Below, one piece after another: positions 7,577-16,176 of a DNA stretch of 33,121 nucleotides; positions within the stretch are counted from its first letter, which is position 1; each line of letters starts with the position of its first letter. The stretch is from an uncultured Lachnospiraceae bacterium (GTDB lineage Bacteria; Bacillota; Clostridia; Lachnospirales; Lachnospiraceae), in assembly GCA_947630695.1 (NCBI GenBank), contig CANRIM010000024.1:1-33121 (forward strand), written 5' to 3'. The translations under genes were made by a program, and so were the position numbers. The notes under the pieces were generated by a model, which was given only the letters and a program-made list of their open reading frames with translations, was not told the origin of the DNA and ran no database searches.

Positions 7577-8415
7577 ACGCACTGGAAATCAAGCATCTTT
7601 CAAAGTCCTTTCCCGGATTTGCCTTAAAGGACATCTCCTTTACCCTGCCCTGCGGCTGCATCATGGGAATGATCGGTGAAAACGGCGCCGGCAAAAGCAC
7701 TACTCTGCGCCTGATCCTCGACATTCTGCACAAAGACGAAGGACAGGTCACGATTCTGGGGCAGGATAATGCACAGCATATGGAACGCATCAAAGAAGAT
7801 CTGGGCGTGGTTCCCGATGAAATCGGTCTGCCGGGCGTCTTAACCCCCATACAAATCGGCAATATCATGCGGCATACATTCACGCGCTGGGACGATACCT
7901 TATACAGTCAGTATCTGGAGCGTTTCGCTCTGCCGTCCGGAAAAAGTTTTAAAGTCTTTTCCAAAGGAATGCGCATGAAACTGGGCATTGCCATTGCGCT
8001 GTCCCATCATCCGAAGTTCCTGCTTCTGGATGAGGCCACCAGTGGTCTGGATCCGGTGGTGCGGGATGAACTGCTGGATATCTTCAACGATTTTACCCGG
8101 GACCCATCCCATGCCATCCTGATTTCATCCCATATCGTCAGCGATCTGGAAAAAATCTGTGACTACGTGGTATTCCTGCACAAAGGCCGGCTCCTGCTCT
8201 GCGAAGAAAAAGACCGTCTGATCAGCGAATACGGGATCATTTCCTGTCAAAAGGAACTGCTGTCCGCACTGGATCCTGGGGCAGTGCTCTATACCAAAAC
8301 CACTGCCTACGGCGCATCCGCAATTCTGCGGCGCGACGCCGTCCCTGCAGGCCTGACGGCAAGTCCCATCAATCTGGAAGATCTGTTTCTGTCCATGGTA
8401 AAGGAGGCTGATTAA
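7573..8415 (+). CDS. ABC transporter ATP-binding protein
   Basis: The energising subunit (280 residues) of a small exporter-like ABC system. Walker A is GENGAGKST at about 35-43. The signature region reads FSKGMRMKLGIA rather than LSGGQ, a common variant in YtrB/EcsA-like ATPases. Walker B is FLLLDEATSGLDP, and the switch His lies in ISSHI. The C-terminal third is an accessory segment after the ATPase core. Its ATG overlaps the stop codon of the GntR gene, and the permease gene begins two bases after its stop, so all three form one operon. Confidence 0.92.
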   Translation: MNALEIKHLSKSFPGFALKDISFTLPCGCIMGMIGENGAGKSTTLRLILDILHKDEGQVTILGQDNAQHMERIKEDLGVVPDEIGLPGVLTPIQIGNIMRHTFTRWDDTLYSQYLERFALPSGKSFKVFSKGMRMKLGIAIALSHHPKFLLLDEATSGLDPVVRDELLDIFNDFTRDPSHAILISSHIVSDLEKICDYVVFLHKGRLLLCEEKDRLISEYGIISCQKELLSALDPGAVLYTKTTAYGASAILRRDAVPAGLTASPINLEDLFLSMVKEAD

Positions 8416-8417
8416 TA

Positions 8418-9029
8418 ATGAAGGGATTGTTATTAAAAGATTATTACCTGACGCTGAAATACTGCAAAATCTACCTGCTGATCATACTCCTGTTTATCGG
8501 ATTATCTTTCAGCTCCGACCATGTGTTTTTTCTGATATATCCGGTATTCCTTGCCACCATCATCCCCATCACGCTGCTGGCAAATGAGGAAAATGATAAA
8601 TGGAACCGTTACAGTCTGGTACTGCCCTACCGAAATTCCCTGCTGGTCAGTGAAAAATATCTCTTCGGCATCTGTCTGCAGCTTCCGGCACTGTTTGCCT
8701 CCGCCGCTGCGTATGCCATCAACCAGCTGCTGCACGGCTCCTTTGTATGGACGCAGGTGCTGCAGACCTTTGGCATTTTGTTTGTCTGCTCCTCCTGCAC
8801 GCCGATTTTGTGCCTGCCTTTTCTGTTCCGGCTGGGCGCCGAAAAGGGACGCATCGCCTATATCGTCTGTCTGACGTTGATCGGCGTATCCTATTACTCC
8901 CTGCTGCAGTCTGATAAATCCATTGTACTGCCGCGCCTGGCGATGCCCATGATATTTGCCGTCGTCCTTTTGCTGTATCTGCTGTCCTGGCGGCTGTCGA
9001 TACTGTTTTACCGGAAACGGAAACTTTAG
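8418..9029 (+). CDS. ABC-2 type permease subunit
   Basis: A membrane protein of 203 residues with about six hydrophobic helices and a short cytosolic start (MKGLLLKDYYLTLKYCKIY). This beginning is typical of the ABC2_membrane_5 permeases paired with GntR-controlled ATPases. AAGGAGG lies 10 bases before the ATG. A loop with EENDKWNRYSLVLPYRN between helices 2 and 3 matches family members, where it contacts the ATPase. The substrate is unknown; related YtrBCDEF and BcrA-like systems deal with envelope-active peptides, but that is only an analogy. Confidence 0.85.
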   Translation: MKGLLLKDYYLTLKYCKIYLLIILLFIGLSFSSDHVFFLIYPVFLATIIPITLLANEENDKWNRYSLVLPYRNSLLVSEKYLFGICLQLPALFASAAAYAINQLLHGSFVWTQVLQTFGILFVCSSCTPILCLPFLFRLGAEKGRIAYIVCLTLIGVSYYSLLQSDKSIVLPRLAMPMIFAVVLLLYLLSWRLSILFYRKRKL

Positions 9030-9060
9030 ATCCCTGTGATCTTTTTCATCTCAACATTAT

Positions 9061-9101
9061 AAAAAGGAAGCATACCTTTTGCGGATATGCTTCCTCTTTT
9101 C
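9061..9101. terminator. Bidirectional terminator between the ABC operon and the HAD gene
   Basis: A perfect 10-bp stem (9065-9074 with 9086-9095) is followed by CTTTTCTT on the plus strand. On the minus strand it is followed by five T residues (9065-9061). It ends the ABC operon from the left and the trpB2-HAD operon from the right. Confidence 0.85.
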
Positions 9102-9743
9102 TTATAACAGGGCCATAATATCTTCCGGACGTCTGACCAGATAATCGGCGCCGGCGGCACGCAGCTCCTCTTCACTGCCGTACCCGTAAAGCACGCCGAT
9201 GGAATCGACGCCTACGGCTTTGGCACCTTCGATATCGAATTTCCTGTCTCCCACCATGACCACCGTGGACAGATCTGTTACGCCCAGATGCGCAAGTGCA
9301 TAGCGGATAATCTCCGCCTTGTCCCTGCGGACGCCGTCTAAGGTAGCGCCGCCCACAAAGTCAATATAAGGATCCAGATGAAAGTGCTGCAGGATCGTAT
9401 TGGAAAACTGCTGGGGTTTGGCAGTTGCCACAACCACCTTCCGCCCGGAGGCTTTGATGCGCTGCAGCAGGTCCAAAACGCCGTCATACACGCGGTTTTC
9501 AAACATGCCCTTCGGTACGAAATATTCCCGGTATACCTCCACCACTGCCTGGCTTTCTTCTTCCGAAAAATGGAAATACTTCTGAAAGGATTCCTGCAGC
9601 GGGGGCCCAAGGAAATTACGCAGCACCGTGGGATCTTCCACTTCGATATGATATTTTTCCAGGGCATATAACACGGAGTTGATGATGCCCTCTCCGGAAT
9701 CTGTCAACGTGCCGTCCAGATCAAATACTACGGTATCATACAT
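9102..9743 (-). CDS. HAD-family phosphatase, phosphoglycolate phosphatase-like
   Basis: A 213-residue hydrolase of HAD subfamily IA. Motif I is FDLDGTLTDS with nucleophile Asp8 and acid Asp10. A helical cap occupies about residues 15-85. Motif II Thr is in VVVATAKP, motif III Lys in RRDKAEII, and motif IV is VMVGDRKFDIEGA. The overall look is that of Gph/PpaX-like enzymes that hydrolyse small phosphate esters; the true substrate is not readable. It starts five bases after trpB2 with only a weak ribosome site inside the end of trpB2, suggesting translational coupling. It would be controlled by the upstream Trp T-box, which is an unexpected partner for a general phosphatase. Confidence 0.9.
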   Translation of the reverse strand: MYDTVVFDLDGTLTDSGEGIINSVLYALEKYHIEVEDPTVLRNFLGPPLQESFQKYFHFSEEESQAVVEVYREYFVPKGMFENRVYDGVLDLLQRIKASGRKVVVATAKPQQFSNTILQHFHLDPYIDFVGGATLDGVRRDKAEIIRYALAHLGVTDLSTVVMVGDRKFDIEGAKAVGVDSIGVLYGYGSEEELRAAGADYLVRRPEDIMALL

Positions 9744-9748
9744 AAGAT

Positions 9749-11134
9749 TTAAAACTCGTTTCCGGGGAATTTCGGGATTCCGTCGAAGCCCACCTGCAGA
9801 TCTGCATCGGTAGGAATCTGATCCGTCATTTCTCCATTGTGATATTTCTCATAAGCCACCATATCGAAATAGCCTGTGCCGGTCAGACCGAAGAGGATCG
9901 TCTTCTCCTCGCCGGTTTCCTTGCACTTGAGGGCTTCATCGATGGCCACGCGGATGGCATGGGAGCTTTCGGGTGCGGGCAGGATGCCTTCTGCTCTGGC
10001 GAACATTTCCGCCGCATCAAATACTGAAGTCTGCTCAACGGAGGTTGCTTCCATATAACCGTCATGATACAGCTGTGAAAGCACCGTACTCATGCCGTGG
10101 AACCGTAAGCCGCCTGCATGGTTGGGGGAAGGAATGAAGCCGCTGCCTAAAGTATACATCTTAGCCAGCGGGCAGATCATGCCGGTATCGCAGAAGTCAT
10201 AAGCAAATTTGCCTCTGGTAAAGCTGGGGCAGGATGCCGGTTCTACTGCGATGATGCGGTAATCTTTCTCTCCCCGCAGCTTCTCGCCCATAAACGGCGC
10301 GATCAGGCCGCCCAGATTGGAGCCGCCGCCGGCGCAGCCGATGATCATATCAGGCACAATACCGTATTTATCCATCGCGATCTTGGTTTCCAGACCGATA
10401 ACCGACTGATGCAGCAGTACCTGGCTCAGCACGCTGCCCAGTACGTAACGATACCCCTCATTGGTGGTTGCAACTTCCACCGCCTCGGAAATGGCACAGC
10501 CAAGGCTCCCGGTAGTACCCGGATGCTGGGCTAAAATCCTGCGGCCCACCTCGGTGGTCTCTGACGGCGACGGCACGACGGAAGCACCGTAGGTACGCAT
10601 CACTTCGCGGCGGAAGGGCTTCTGCTCATAGGAAACTTTTACCATATAAACCTTGCAGTCCAGATCCAGATAGGCACAGGCCATGGCCAGCGCGGTACCC
10701 CACTGTCCGGCACCGGTTTCCGTGGTCACGCCCTTTAACCCCTGCTTCTTCGCATAGTAAGCCTGGGCGATGGCGGAGTTTAATTTATGGCTGCCGCTGG
10801 TATTGTTGCCTTCAAACTTATAGTAGATCTTTGCAGGGGTCTGCAGTTTTTCTTCCAGACAATAAGCCCGCACCAGCGGTGACGGACGATACATCTTGTA
10901 GAAATTGCGAATGGTCTCCGGAATCTCGATGAAAGCCGTGTCGTTATCCAGCTCCTGCCTGACCAGATCGTCGCAAAATACGCCGCGCAGTTCCTCAAAG
11001 GTCATGGGCTGGTGGGTTCCCGGGTTCATCAGCGGCGCAGGTTTGTTCTTCATATCTGCGCGCATGTTGTACCATGATTTCGGCATCTCGCTTTCTTCCA
11101 GGTAGATCTTGTAGGGGATGTTTTCCTGTTTCAT
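9749..11134 (-). CDS. TrpB2-type tryptophan synthase beta chain
   Basis: A PLP enzyme that condenses indole, or a related nucleophile, with serine or O-phosphoserine. At 461 residues it is longer than TrpB1 (about 400) and has the TrpB2 N-terminal extension and the RPSPLVRA block. The PLP lysine is Lys117 in SGSHKLNSA. The ETGAGQWG catalytic loop and the phosphate-binding CAGGGSNLGG are intact. AAGGAGGA stands seven bases before the ATG. No trpA is adjacent, as usual for TrpB2, so it probably works alone, for example in indole salvage. A T-box with a Trp specifier precedes it, which ties its expression to uncharged tRNA-Trp. Confidence 0.93.
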   Translation of the reverse strand: MKQENIPYKIYLEESEMPKSWYNMRADMKNKPAPLMNPGTHQPMTFEELRGVFCDDLVRQELDNDTAFIEIPETIRNFYKMYRPSPLVRAYCLEEKLQTPAKIYYKFEGNNTSGSHKLNSAIAQAYYAKKQGLKGVTTETGAGQWGTALAMACAYLDLDCKVYMVKVSYEQKPFRREVMRTYGASVVPSPSETTEVGRRILAQHPGTTGSLGCAISEAVEVATTNEGYRYVLGSVLSQVLLHQSVIGLETKIAMDKYGIVPDMIIGCAGGGSNLGGLIAPFMGEKLRGEKDYRIIAVEPASCPSFTRGKFAYDFCDTGMICPLAKMYTLGSGFIPSPNHAGGLRFHGMSTVLSQLYHDGYMEATSVEQTSVFDAAEMFARAEGILPAPESSHAIRVAIDEALKCKETGEEKTILFGLTGTGYFDMVAYEKYHNGEMTDQIPTDADLQVGFDGIPKFPGNEF

Positions 11135-11213
11135 TTTTGTTCCTCCTTAAAAATAATAAGATAAAAATGATCCGATTGCCTGAACAATATTTTCATATGC
11201 GTATCACAAGCAT

Positions 11214-11512
11214 AAAAAAACTCTCATCCCTGCAATCTGTTTGCAGGGACAAGAGTAAATACTCCTGCGGTGCCACCCGGCTTGGTACAACTGTACCCAC
11301 TCAACGCATACCTACATATGCTGGATTTGATCACGGAGTCCCTTCTCCGGCTCGCATACTCGATCTTTCTGCTCGCCCTCAGGAGCCCATTCCGCCATGT
11401 TTCCTGCGCCGCCTTTCCACCGCCGGCAGCTCTCTGTACCATTTCGCAAAGCGTACTCACACTCCATCACAGGTTTATTTGTGAAATTGTATGTGGGTTC
11501 TTTCGAACTCAT
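11214..11512 (-). promoter_or_regulatory. Tryptophan T-box riboswitch
   Basis: Read on the minus strand from the likely transcription start near 11512. Stem I (about 11466 to 11380) carries an AGTA element and an AGAGAG bulge motif. Its distal stem is GCTGCC/GGCGGC with a GGTGG loop, and its 3' side has GAA-TGG with the Trp specifier TGG at 11389-11387. The T-box core GGGTGGCACCGC is 11278-11267. The terminator stem is 11255-11241 with 11235-11221, followed by seven T residues (11220-11214). Uncharged tRNA-Trp should favour the antiterminator and switch on trpB2 and the phosphatase. The helix borders of Stem I are approximate. Confidence 0.93.
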
Positions 11513-11518
11513 GCATTT

Positions 11519-11547
11519 TTTATATCACTTTCCTGAAAAAAAGTCAA
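11519..11547 (-). promoter_or_regulatory. Promoter of the T-box/trpB2 operon
   Basis: On the minus strand TTGACT (11542-11547) and TATAAA (11519-11524) have a 17-base spacer. Transcription would begin near 11512 and give a leader of about 380 bases before trpB2. Confidence 0.75.
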
Positions 11548-11636
11548 CGAAAAGATTTTTCCGTCTGCAAAATCGGAAACTTGCAAAAAAAAATTTGTAA
11601 ACATAAGAGATTTCTGGTAAATCGCCCAAAAACACC

Positions 11637-11701
11637 TTTACAAATCAAGGTATGCCATGGTATCATAATAAAAATATTTTAAATTGATCACTCCAGGTGA
11701 T
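11637..11701 (+). promoter_or_regulatory. Probable promoter and 5' hairpin of the surface protein gene
   Basis: TTTACA (11637-11642) and TATCAT (11661-11666) with 18 bases between them are the best promoter match upstream of the LPXTG gene; the -10 is imperfect. Downstream, GATCAC and GTGATC (within 11686-11702) form a short inverted repeat in the untranslated leader. The rest of 11548-11728 is AT-rich with no gene that I can see. Confidence 0.35.
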
Positions 11702-11728
11702 CTCAAACAAAAACAGGAGGTTATCTTT

Positions 11729-12907
11729 ATGAAAATGACAAAGAGAGTTTTGTCTGTTCTGGCTGCGCTGGCTCTCGCTGTTTCAGCGATTCCGACCATG
11801 ACGGTTTCTGCAGCGCCGAACGTACTGGCTACTTACAATTTTGAAGACGGTATGGCAGGCTTAAGCGACTCCGGACTGAATGGTCCTGCCCCTTCCATCG
11901 TTCAAGATGCAGAAAGAGGCAATGTGCTTCAGTTCAATGGTGGTACCGATTCCGAATATAAAGCAGGAGAACCCACGCAGAACAGTGGGACGATCCATCC
12001 GGGCACGCCCAGCAGCTTAAAACTTGATCAGAACCCGTTTGCAGGTCAGTCTCTTACAGGCGCCACCATTTCCCTTTGGGTCAAGGCTCCTGCAGGCGCG
12101 GCGGAAAAATCTTCCGGTATGGTTGGTTTCATTTCCAGACAGTATTCCGATCTTCCGCACCCCGATACAATTTATTACGAAGACGAACCCAATACAACGA
12201 CCGAAAAAATCAGTGGTCAGTATGCCTACGGTATTGGTGTCGGCGCTTTTGATGCAGTCAAAAATCTGCAGAACCTGATGGTATATTTTTCCGGTATGTT
12301 AAGCAATTCCATGTGGGTGAAGGATGAGGAAAGTTATTTCATCAACAATCCCGACACATGGGCCTATATGGTTGTCACCATCGGTAATAACGCAGAAGAC
12401 AACAGAGTTTATATCAACGGCGAAATGATTGGGCAGGCACTTCCTATTTACAGTGCAGACGGCTTTGTCGGAAAGCGTTTCAATCACGGAGAAGCAGGCA
12501 GTGATAAAGAAGCAAATAAGCATGAGCCGCTGTTGATGGAAATTCTGACAGCGTCAGATACCGTTGCATATCTTGGATATACCGGTAACATGGCCGCTTC
12601 CGAAAACCTGTTAATTGACGACGTTACATACTATGGCGCAATCGCCAGTGATGCGGATGTCAAGAGCATGTATGAAACCGCAAAAGCCGGTGGAAGTCCT
12701 ACTGCTCCTTCAGGAGATGATGGCACCAATGATGGTGGTACCAACGGTGGCGGAACCGGAACTAATACCGCCAAGAAATCCAATTCTGCAAGTACACCGA
12801 ATCTTCCGCAGACCGGTGTTATCTCCACAGGCGCTCTCGTAGCTTGCGGTGTTGCAGCAGTTGCAGGCGGAACCATCCTCTTCCGCAAGAAAAAAGACGA
12901 GAAATAA
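11729..12907 (+). CDS. LPXTG-anchored surface protein with LamG-like (concanavalin-type) domain
   Basis: A secreted, wall-anchored protein of 392 residues. Residues 1-28 form a classic signal peptide (basic start, ALAALALAV core, cleavage after VSA). Residues about 30-330 look like a laminin-G/concanavalin-type jelly roll: the TYNFEDG start, GATISLWVKAP, the WAYMVVTIG block with VYINGEMIG, and LLIDDVTYYGA at its end. A Gly/Thr/Asn-rich linker follows (about 335-358). The sortase signal is LPQTG (359-363), a hydrophobic helix and a basic tail. AGGAGG stands eight bases before the ATG; an upstream in-frame ATG at 11684 would spoil the signal peptide. Such domains usually bind carbohydrate or host ligands; the ligand is unknown. 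No sortase is in the window. Confidence 0.9.
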   Translation: MKMTKRVLSVLAALALAVSAIPTMTVSAAPNVLATYNFEDGMAGLSDSGLNGPAPSIVQDAERGNVLQFNGGTDSEYKAGEPTQNSGTIHPGTPSSLKLDQNPFAGQSLTGATISLWVKAPAGAAEKSSGMVGFISRQYSDLPHPDTIYYEDEPNTTTEKISGQYAYGIGVGAFDAVKNLQNLMVYFSGMLSNSMWVKDEESYFINNPDTWAYMVVTIGNNAEDNRVYINGEMIGQALPIYSADGFVGKRFNHGEAGSDKEANKHEPLLMEILTASDTVAYLGYTGNMAASENLLIDDVTYYGAIASDADVKSMYETAKAGGSPTAPSGDDGTNDGGTNGGGTGTNTAKKSNSASTPNLPQTGVISTGALVACGVAAVAGGTILFRKKKDEK

Positions 12908-12939
12908 TTTTAAACCATCCTAATTCTTTTACAATGAAT

Positions 12940-12974
12940 CAGGCGTCCGATTGATCGGGCGCCTGCATTTTTTA
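12940..12974 (+). terminator. Terminator of the surface protein gene
   Basis: A 12-bp stem (12940-12951 with 12954-12965, including G-T pairs) with a two-base tip is followed by CATTTTTTATT. The reverse direction lacks a T-run, so it mainly serves the plus strand. Confidence 0.85.
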
Positions 12975-13000
12975 TTCTCTTTTTCTGGATATATGAGCAA

Positions 13001-14023
13001 TCAGTCTGTATAGCGCAGCTGGCAGAACACGATATTTTCCCGCTTCCACGTATAGGTCAGAAGAATTTCATTTCGATCATTACAGATGACGGCAGGATAA
13101 CAATATGCGCCGCGCTCCGTTTCCAGATCCATCAGATTTGTAAATGAATTGCCGTTATCTTGAGATACTGCTACTGTCAACGGCGTTCTTGGTCCCTGAT
13201 ACAGTCCCGGCAGATTTTCCCTCGGATTGTAAACAAGTACCAGATCCCCACCTGGCATACGCACCAGATCAATACCGCTGTTGTTGTTGGGGATTCCCGT
13301 ATCGTAAGCCGTACACCAGCTGTATCCGCCATCGGCGGAATCGCTGCGGAAAATCCGACCACCGGTACTTCTAAGCAGCATATGCACATTTGCATCCGCA
13401 TCCTCCCACAGGGTGGGCTGAATGATACCTTTTCCATACAGGCAAAGCCGGTTGTAGGGACGATGAATATCCGTTCCGGCCCGGCGCACCGGCACCAGGC
13501 TACTCTTCTCCCAGCTTACCCCATCATCTTTGGAAATGTCCACAAATGCATCCCAGGTATCGCCTTCCAGAGACGCCGGTGCAAGGACAGTTCCGTTCTG
13601 CAAACGAATGGGTTTATTTTTTACAGGCCCACGGCCGCCGCTTTCATCTCCGGGCACCAGTTCTTTTGGTTCGGAAAAGGTTTTTCCCTGATCACAGCTG
13701 ACAGCAACCCAGGTCTTCCATTCCGGAATGGCAGCGCCTGCCTTAAAAAACAGCAAAATCGTACCGTCCTTTTTCTGAAACAACACCGGATTCCATGTGG
13801 CGATCCCGCGGATATCCGCCGCAATTCGCGGTGCTTCCCATACGCCGCCTACCCGTCTGGCCGACCAGATGGCAACATCCGGACCCTTTTCCTTACTGCC
13901 GCCGAACCATGCCGCTACCACAGTACCTTCTTCTGTCTGTACCAGCGTCGAAGCATGACAGCTGTCAAAGGGCTTTCCATCTTCTTTTACAATAACTTCG
14001 CGTACAAAGGATTTTACCTGCAT
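13001..14023 (-). CDS. Sialidase-like BNR-repeat beta-propeller protein (COG4692 type)
   Basis: A 340-residue protein without a signal peptide. Four Asp-box turns (SxDxGxxF/W) lie at 109-116, 164-171, 229-236 and 287-294, the hallmark of sialidase-fold propellers. The start CHASTLVQTEEGTVVAAWFGG and the end YCYPAVI...LLTYTWKRENI match the predicted-neuraminidase family COG4692. I do not see the FRIP-type arginine motif of true GH33 sialidases, so activity on sialic acid is doubtful; related propellers act on rhamnose- or uronate-containing glycans. It follows the hybrid kinase gene by 24 bases with AAGGGAGA as ribosome site, so the two are probably one operon. It would act on imported oligosaccharides. 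Confidence 0.82.
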   Translation of the reverse strand: MQVKSFVREVIVKEDGKPFDSCHASTLVQTEEGTVVAAWFGGSKEKGPDVAIWSARRVGGVWEAPRIAADIRGIATWNPVLFQKKDGTILLFFKAGAAIPEWKTWVAVSCDQGKTFSEPKELVPGDESGGRGPVKNKPIRLQNGTVLAPASLEGDTWDAFVDISKDDGVSWEKSSLVPVRRAGTDIHRPYNRLCLYGKGIIQPTLWEDADANVHMLLRSTGGRIFRSDSADGGYSWCTAYDTGIPNNNSGIDLVRMPGGDLVLVYNPRENLPGLYQGPRTPLTVAVSQDNGNSFTNLMDLETERGAYCYPAVICNDRNEILLTYTWKRENIVFCQLRYTD

Positions 14024-14047
14024 GGCTTTCTCCCTTTCTTTTGTTCC

Positions 14048-16162
14048 TTATAATTCCAGCTTCTTCAGCAGATCTTCAATATTAATGGGTTTGGCAATGA
14101 AATCATCCATACCGGACTGATATGCCTTTTCCCGGTCTTCCGGAAGCGTATTGGCTGTACTTGCAAATATCTTTACGGTGGCAGCATCCGGACGCTTCAT
14201 GGCACGAATCGCTTTTGTCGCCTCATACCCGTTCATTTCCGGCATCAGCAGATCCATCAGAATGACGCCGTATTCGCCGGGTGCCGATGCCGCAAACGCT
14301 TCCACTGCCTTCCTTCCGTCGGGAACAAGCAGTACTTCAAAGTCCTCGTCTTCCAGCAATTCTGTCAGAATCTGACCGTTGAGATCATTGTCTTCTGCAA
14401 TCAGAATACGCGGTTTCTCATGCATTTTCTCGTCACATACTGCAGGTTCCTTTTCCGTTTCTTTGGGAAGTGTTGCGGGTTTCGACGTAAATACAAAAGT
14501 AAACCGGCTGCCTTCTCCCAATTTGCTTTCCACACGCAAATCGCCGTTCATTTTCTTTGCCAGAAGGGCAGAAATCGATAAACCAAGGCCGGTGCCCTGA
14601 TTGCCCTGGGAAACGGTATCGGATTCCTGCGTAAAAGGCTGGAATATCTTTTTCTGAAACTCCTCGCTCATGCCGCGGCCGGTATCTGCAACTTCAATTT
14701 CTGTCTGAATCTGATCATCCTGCAGCTTGTGCTGTTTTACCTTTACTGCCACCGTTCCGCCGCGGCTGGTATACTTTCTGGCATTGTCCAGCAGATTGAT
14801 CAGTATCTGCTGGATACGGATGGCATCGCCATAAATGCCCGGATAGGGCAGCATCAGATCAAGACGAAGCTTCATCTTCTTCTCTTCCATTGCCGCTCTT
14901 TCCACGGATTCTACCGTTTCCAGCAGCAGCCGCATATCCACCGGCTGTTCCTCCAGCTGGATCTTTTCTTCCTGCAGCTTTGACATATCCAGTATATTAT
15001 TTAACAGCAGCATCAGGTACTGCATCACGGCAGAGGACTGCTGCAGATAATTCTCAACCTTTTTCTGATCACTGACATTTTTTGACATCAGATAATTCAG
15101 GCTGATCAGGCCATTTAAAGGGGTTCGGATTTCATGGCTCATGGCGGACAGAAAATCACCCTTTGCCTTTGCGTCTGCACGGGCCTTGATGGAACGAATC
15201 CGGTAACGAAGACTTATGACAAGCAATACGATGATCACTGCAACAGCAATCCCAAGTATGATTGCGGCATATCGGTATTGATAGATAAAATCCGAAAAGG
15301 AATACCGGTACATATTTTTCATAGTAGACGCGATGATATATCCGCTGATTTCGCTGTCCGTGATTTGCGCAATGGATTTATCAATAACGGAAATCAGATT
15401 CTTTCCGTCTTCCCATTCCGCATCCGCCTTATCAATGGGCAGCATTGCGGAAAAACAAAGCTGATCCTGCATCTCCAGCATTGGTATAACGATCAGATTC
15501 TGATAACTCGGTTTATACAGCCAATATTCAACAACATACTGATTCTGTATCAGCAAATCCGCCTTTCCTTTATTGACAGCATTCAGACAATCCTGAATGG
15601 AAGGATAATTCACCAGCTTAAAATTCGGATACTGCGCGTTCAGCACCTTTTCCAATGTCTGGGAACCCGTGGATATCGCAACCGTAAAATGCGCATCCGG
15701 TGCAAACTCCAGGCCGCTTTTCGCCACAATCACTTTTCGGCTGGATAAATACGGTTCACTGATCAAAATTCCCCTCGCATTTTTATTTTCTTTATTGTAC
15801 TCCACACTGGTCACAAGATCAAAATTTTCATTCTGCAGATAATCATAGGTAATATCGCCGGACGGAAGCGCCACATATTCAAAATCAAGTCCGCTGATTT
15901 TTTCAATTCTGTCAAATATATATCTGGATATTCCGGCCAACTCGCCATTTTCATCCTGGAACGATACCGGTTTTCTGTCAGTCACGTAACCAATTTTCAA
16001 GGATTTTGCAGCGTCGATATATGCCTGTTCTTCTTTCGTAAACAGTTCTTCCTTTATTTCTGCTGCACTGGCCGGCAGATGTATTGCCATGATAACCAGC
16101 ATCAAAACCATTCCGCATACGGCGGTGCAAATCCATCTTTTGTTCCTCACGGCATATTTCAT
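14048..16162 (-). CDS. Hybrid sensor histidine kinase with solute-binding-like sensor domain
   Basis: A 704-residue membrane kinase of BvgS/EvgS-like design. An N-terminal membrane segment (11-33) is followed by an extracytoplasmic SBP_bac_3-type domain (about 45-285). A second membrane segment spans 297-320. The HisKA domain has His343 in MSHEIRTPLN. The ATPase domain shows Asn460 and glycine boxes 493-497 and 523-527. The C-terminal receiver (584-704) has Glu590/Asp591, phospho-acceptor Asp637 and Lys691. It has no DNA-binding or HPt domain, so an unlinked partner is required. The ligand is unknown. The ribosome site is awkward: GAAAGG touches the ATG directly, so a GTG at codon 5 cannot be excluded. 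It heads an operon with the sialidase-like gene. Confidence 0.92.
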   Translation of the reverse strand: MKYAVRNKRWICTAVCGMVLMLVIMAIHLPASAAEIKEELFTKEEQAYIDAAKSLKIGYVTDRKPVSFQDENGELAGISRYIFDRIEKISGLDFEYVALPSGDITYDYLQNENFDLVTSVEYNKENKNARGILISEPYLSSRKVIVAKSGLEFAPDAHFTVAISTGSQTLEKVLNAQYPNFKLVNYPSIQDCLNAVNKGKADLLIQNQYVVEYWLYKPSYQNLIVIPMLEMQDQLCFSAMLPIDKADAEWEDGKNLISVIDKSIAQITDSEISGYIIASTMKNMYRYSFSDFIYQYRYAAIILGIAVAVIIVLLVISLRYRIRSIKARADAKAKGDFLSAMSHEIRTPLNGLISLNYLMSKNVSDQKKVENYLQQSSAVMQYLMLLLNNILDMSKLQEEKIQLEEQPVDMRLLLETVESVERAAMEEKKMKLRLDLMLPYPGIYGDAIRIQQILINLLDNARKYTSRGGTVAVKVKQHKLQDDQIQTEIEVADTGRGMSEEFQKKIFQPFTQESDTVSQGNQGTGLGLSISALLAKKMNGDLRVESKLGEGSRFTFVFTSKPATLPKETEKEPAVCDEKMHEKPRILIAEDNDLNGQILTELLEDEDFEVLLVPDGRKAVEAFAASAPGEYGVILMDLLMPEMNGYEATKAIRAMKRPDAATVKIFASTANTLPEDREKAYQSGMDDFIAKPINIEDLLKKLEL

Positions 16163-16176
16163 CCTTTCTTTATACT

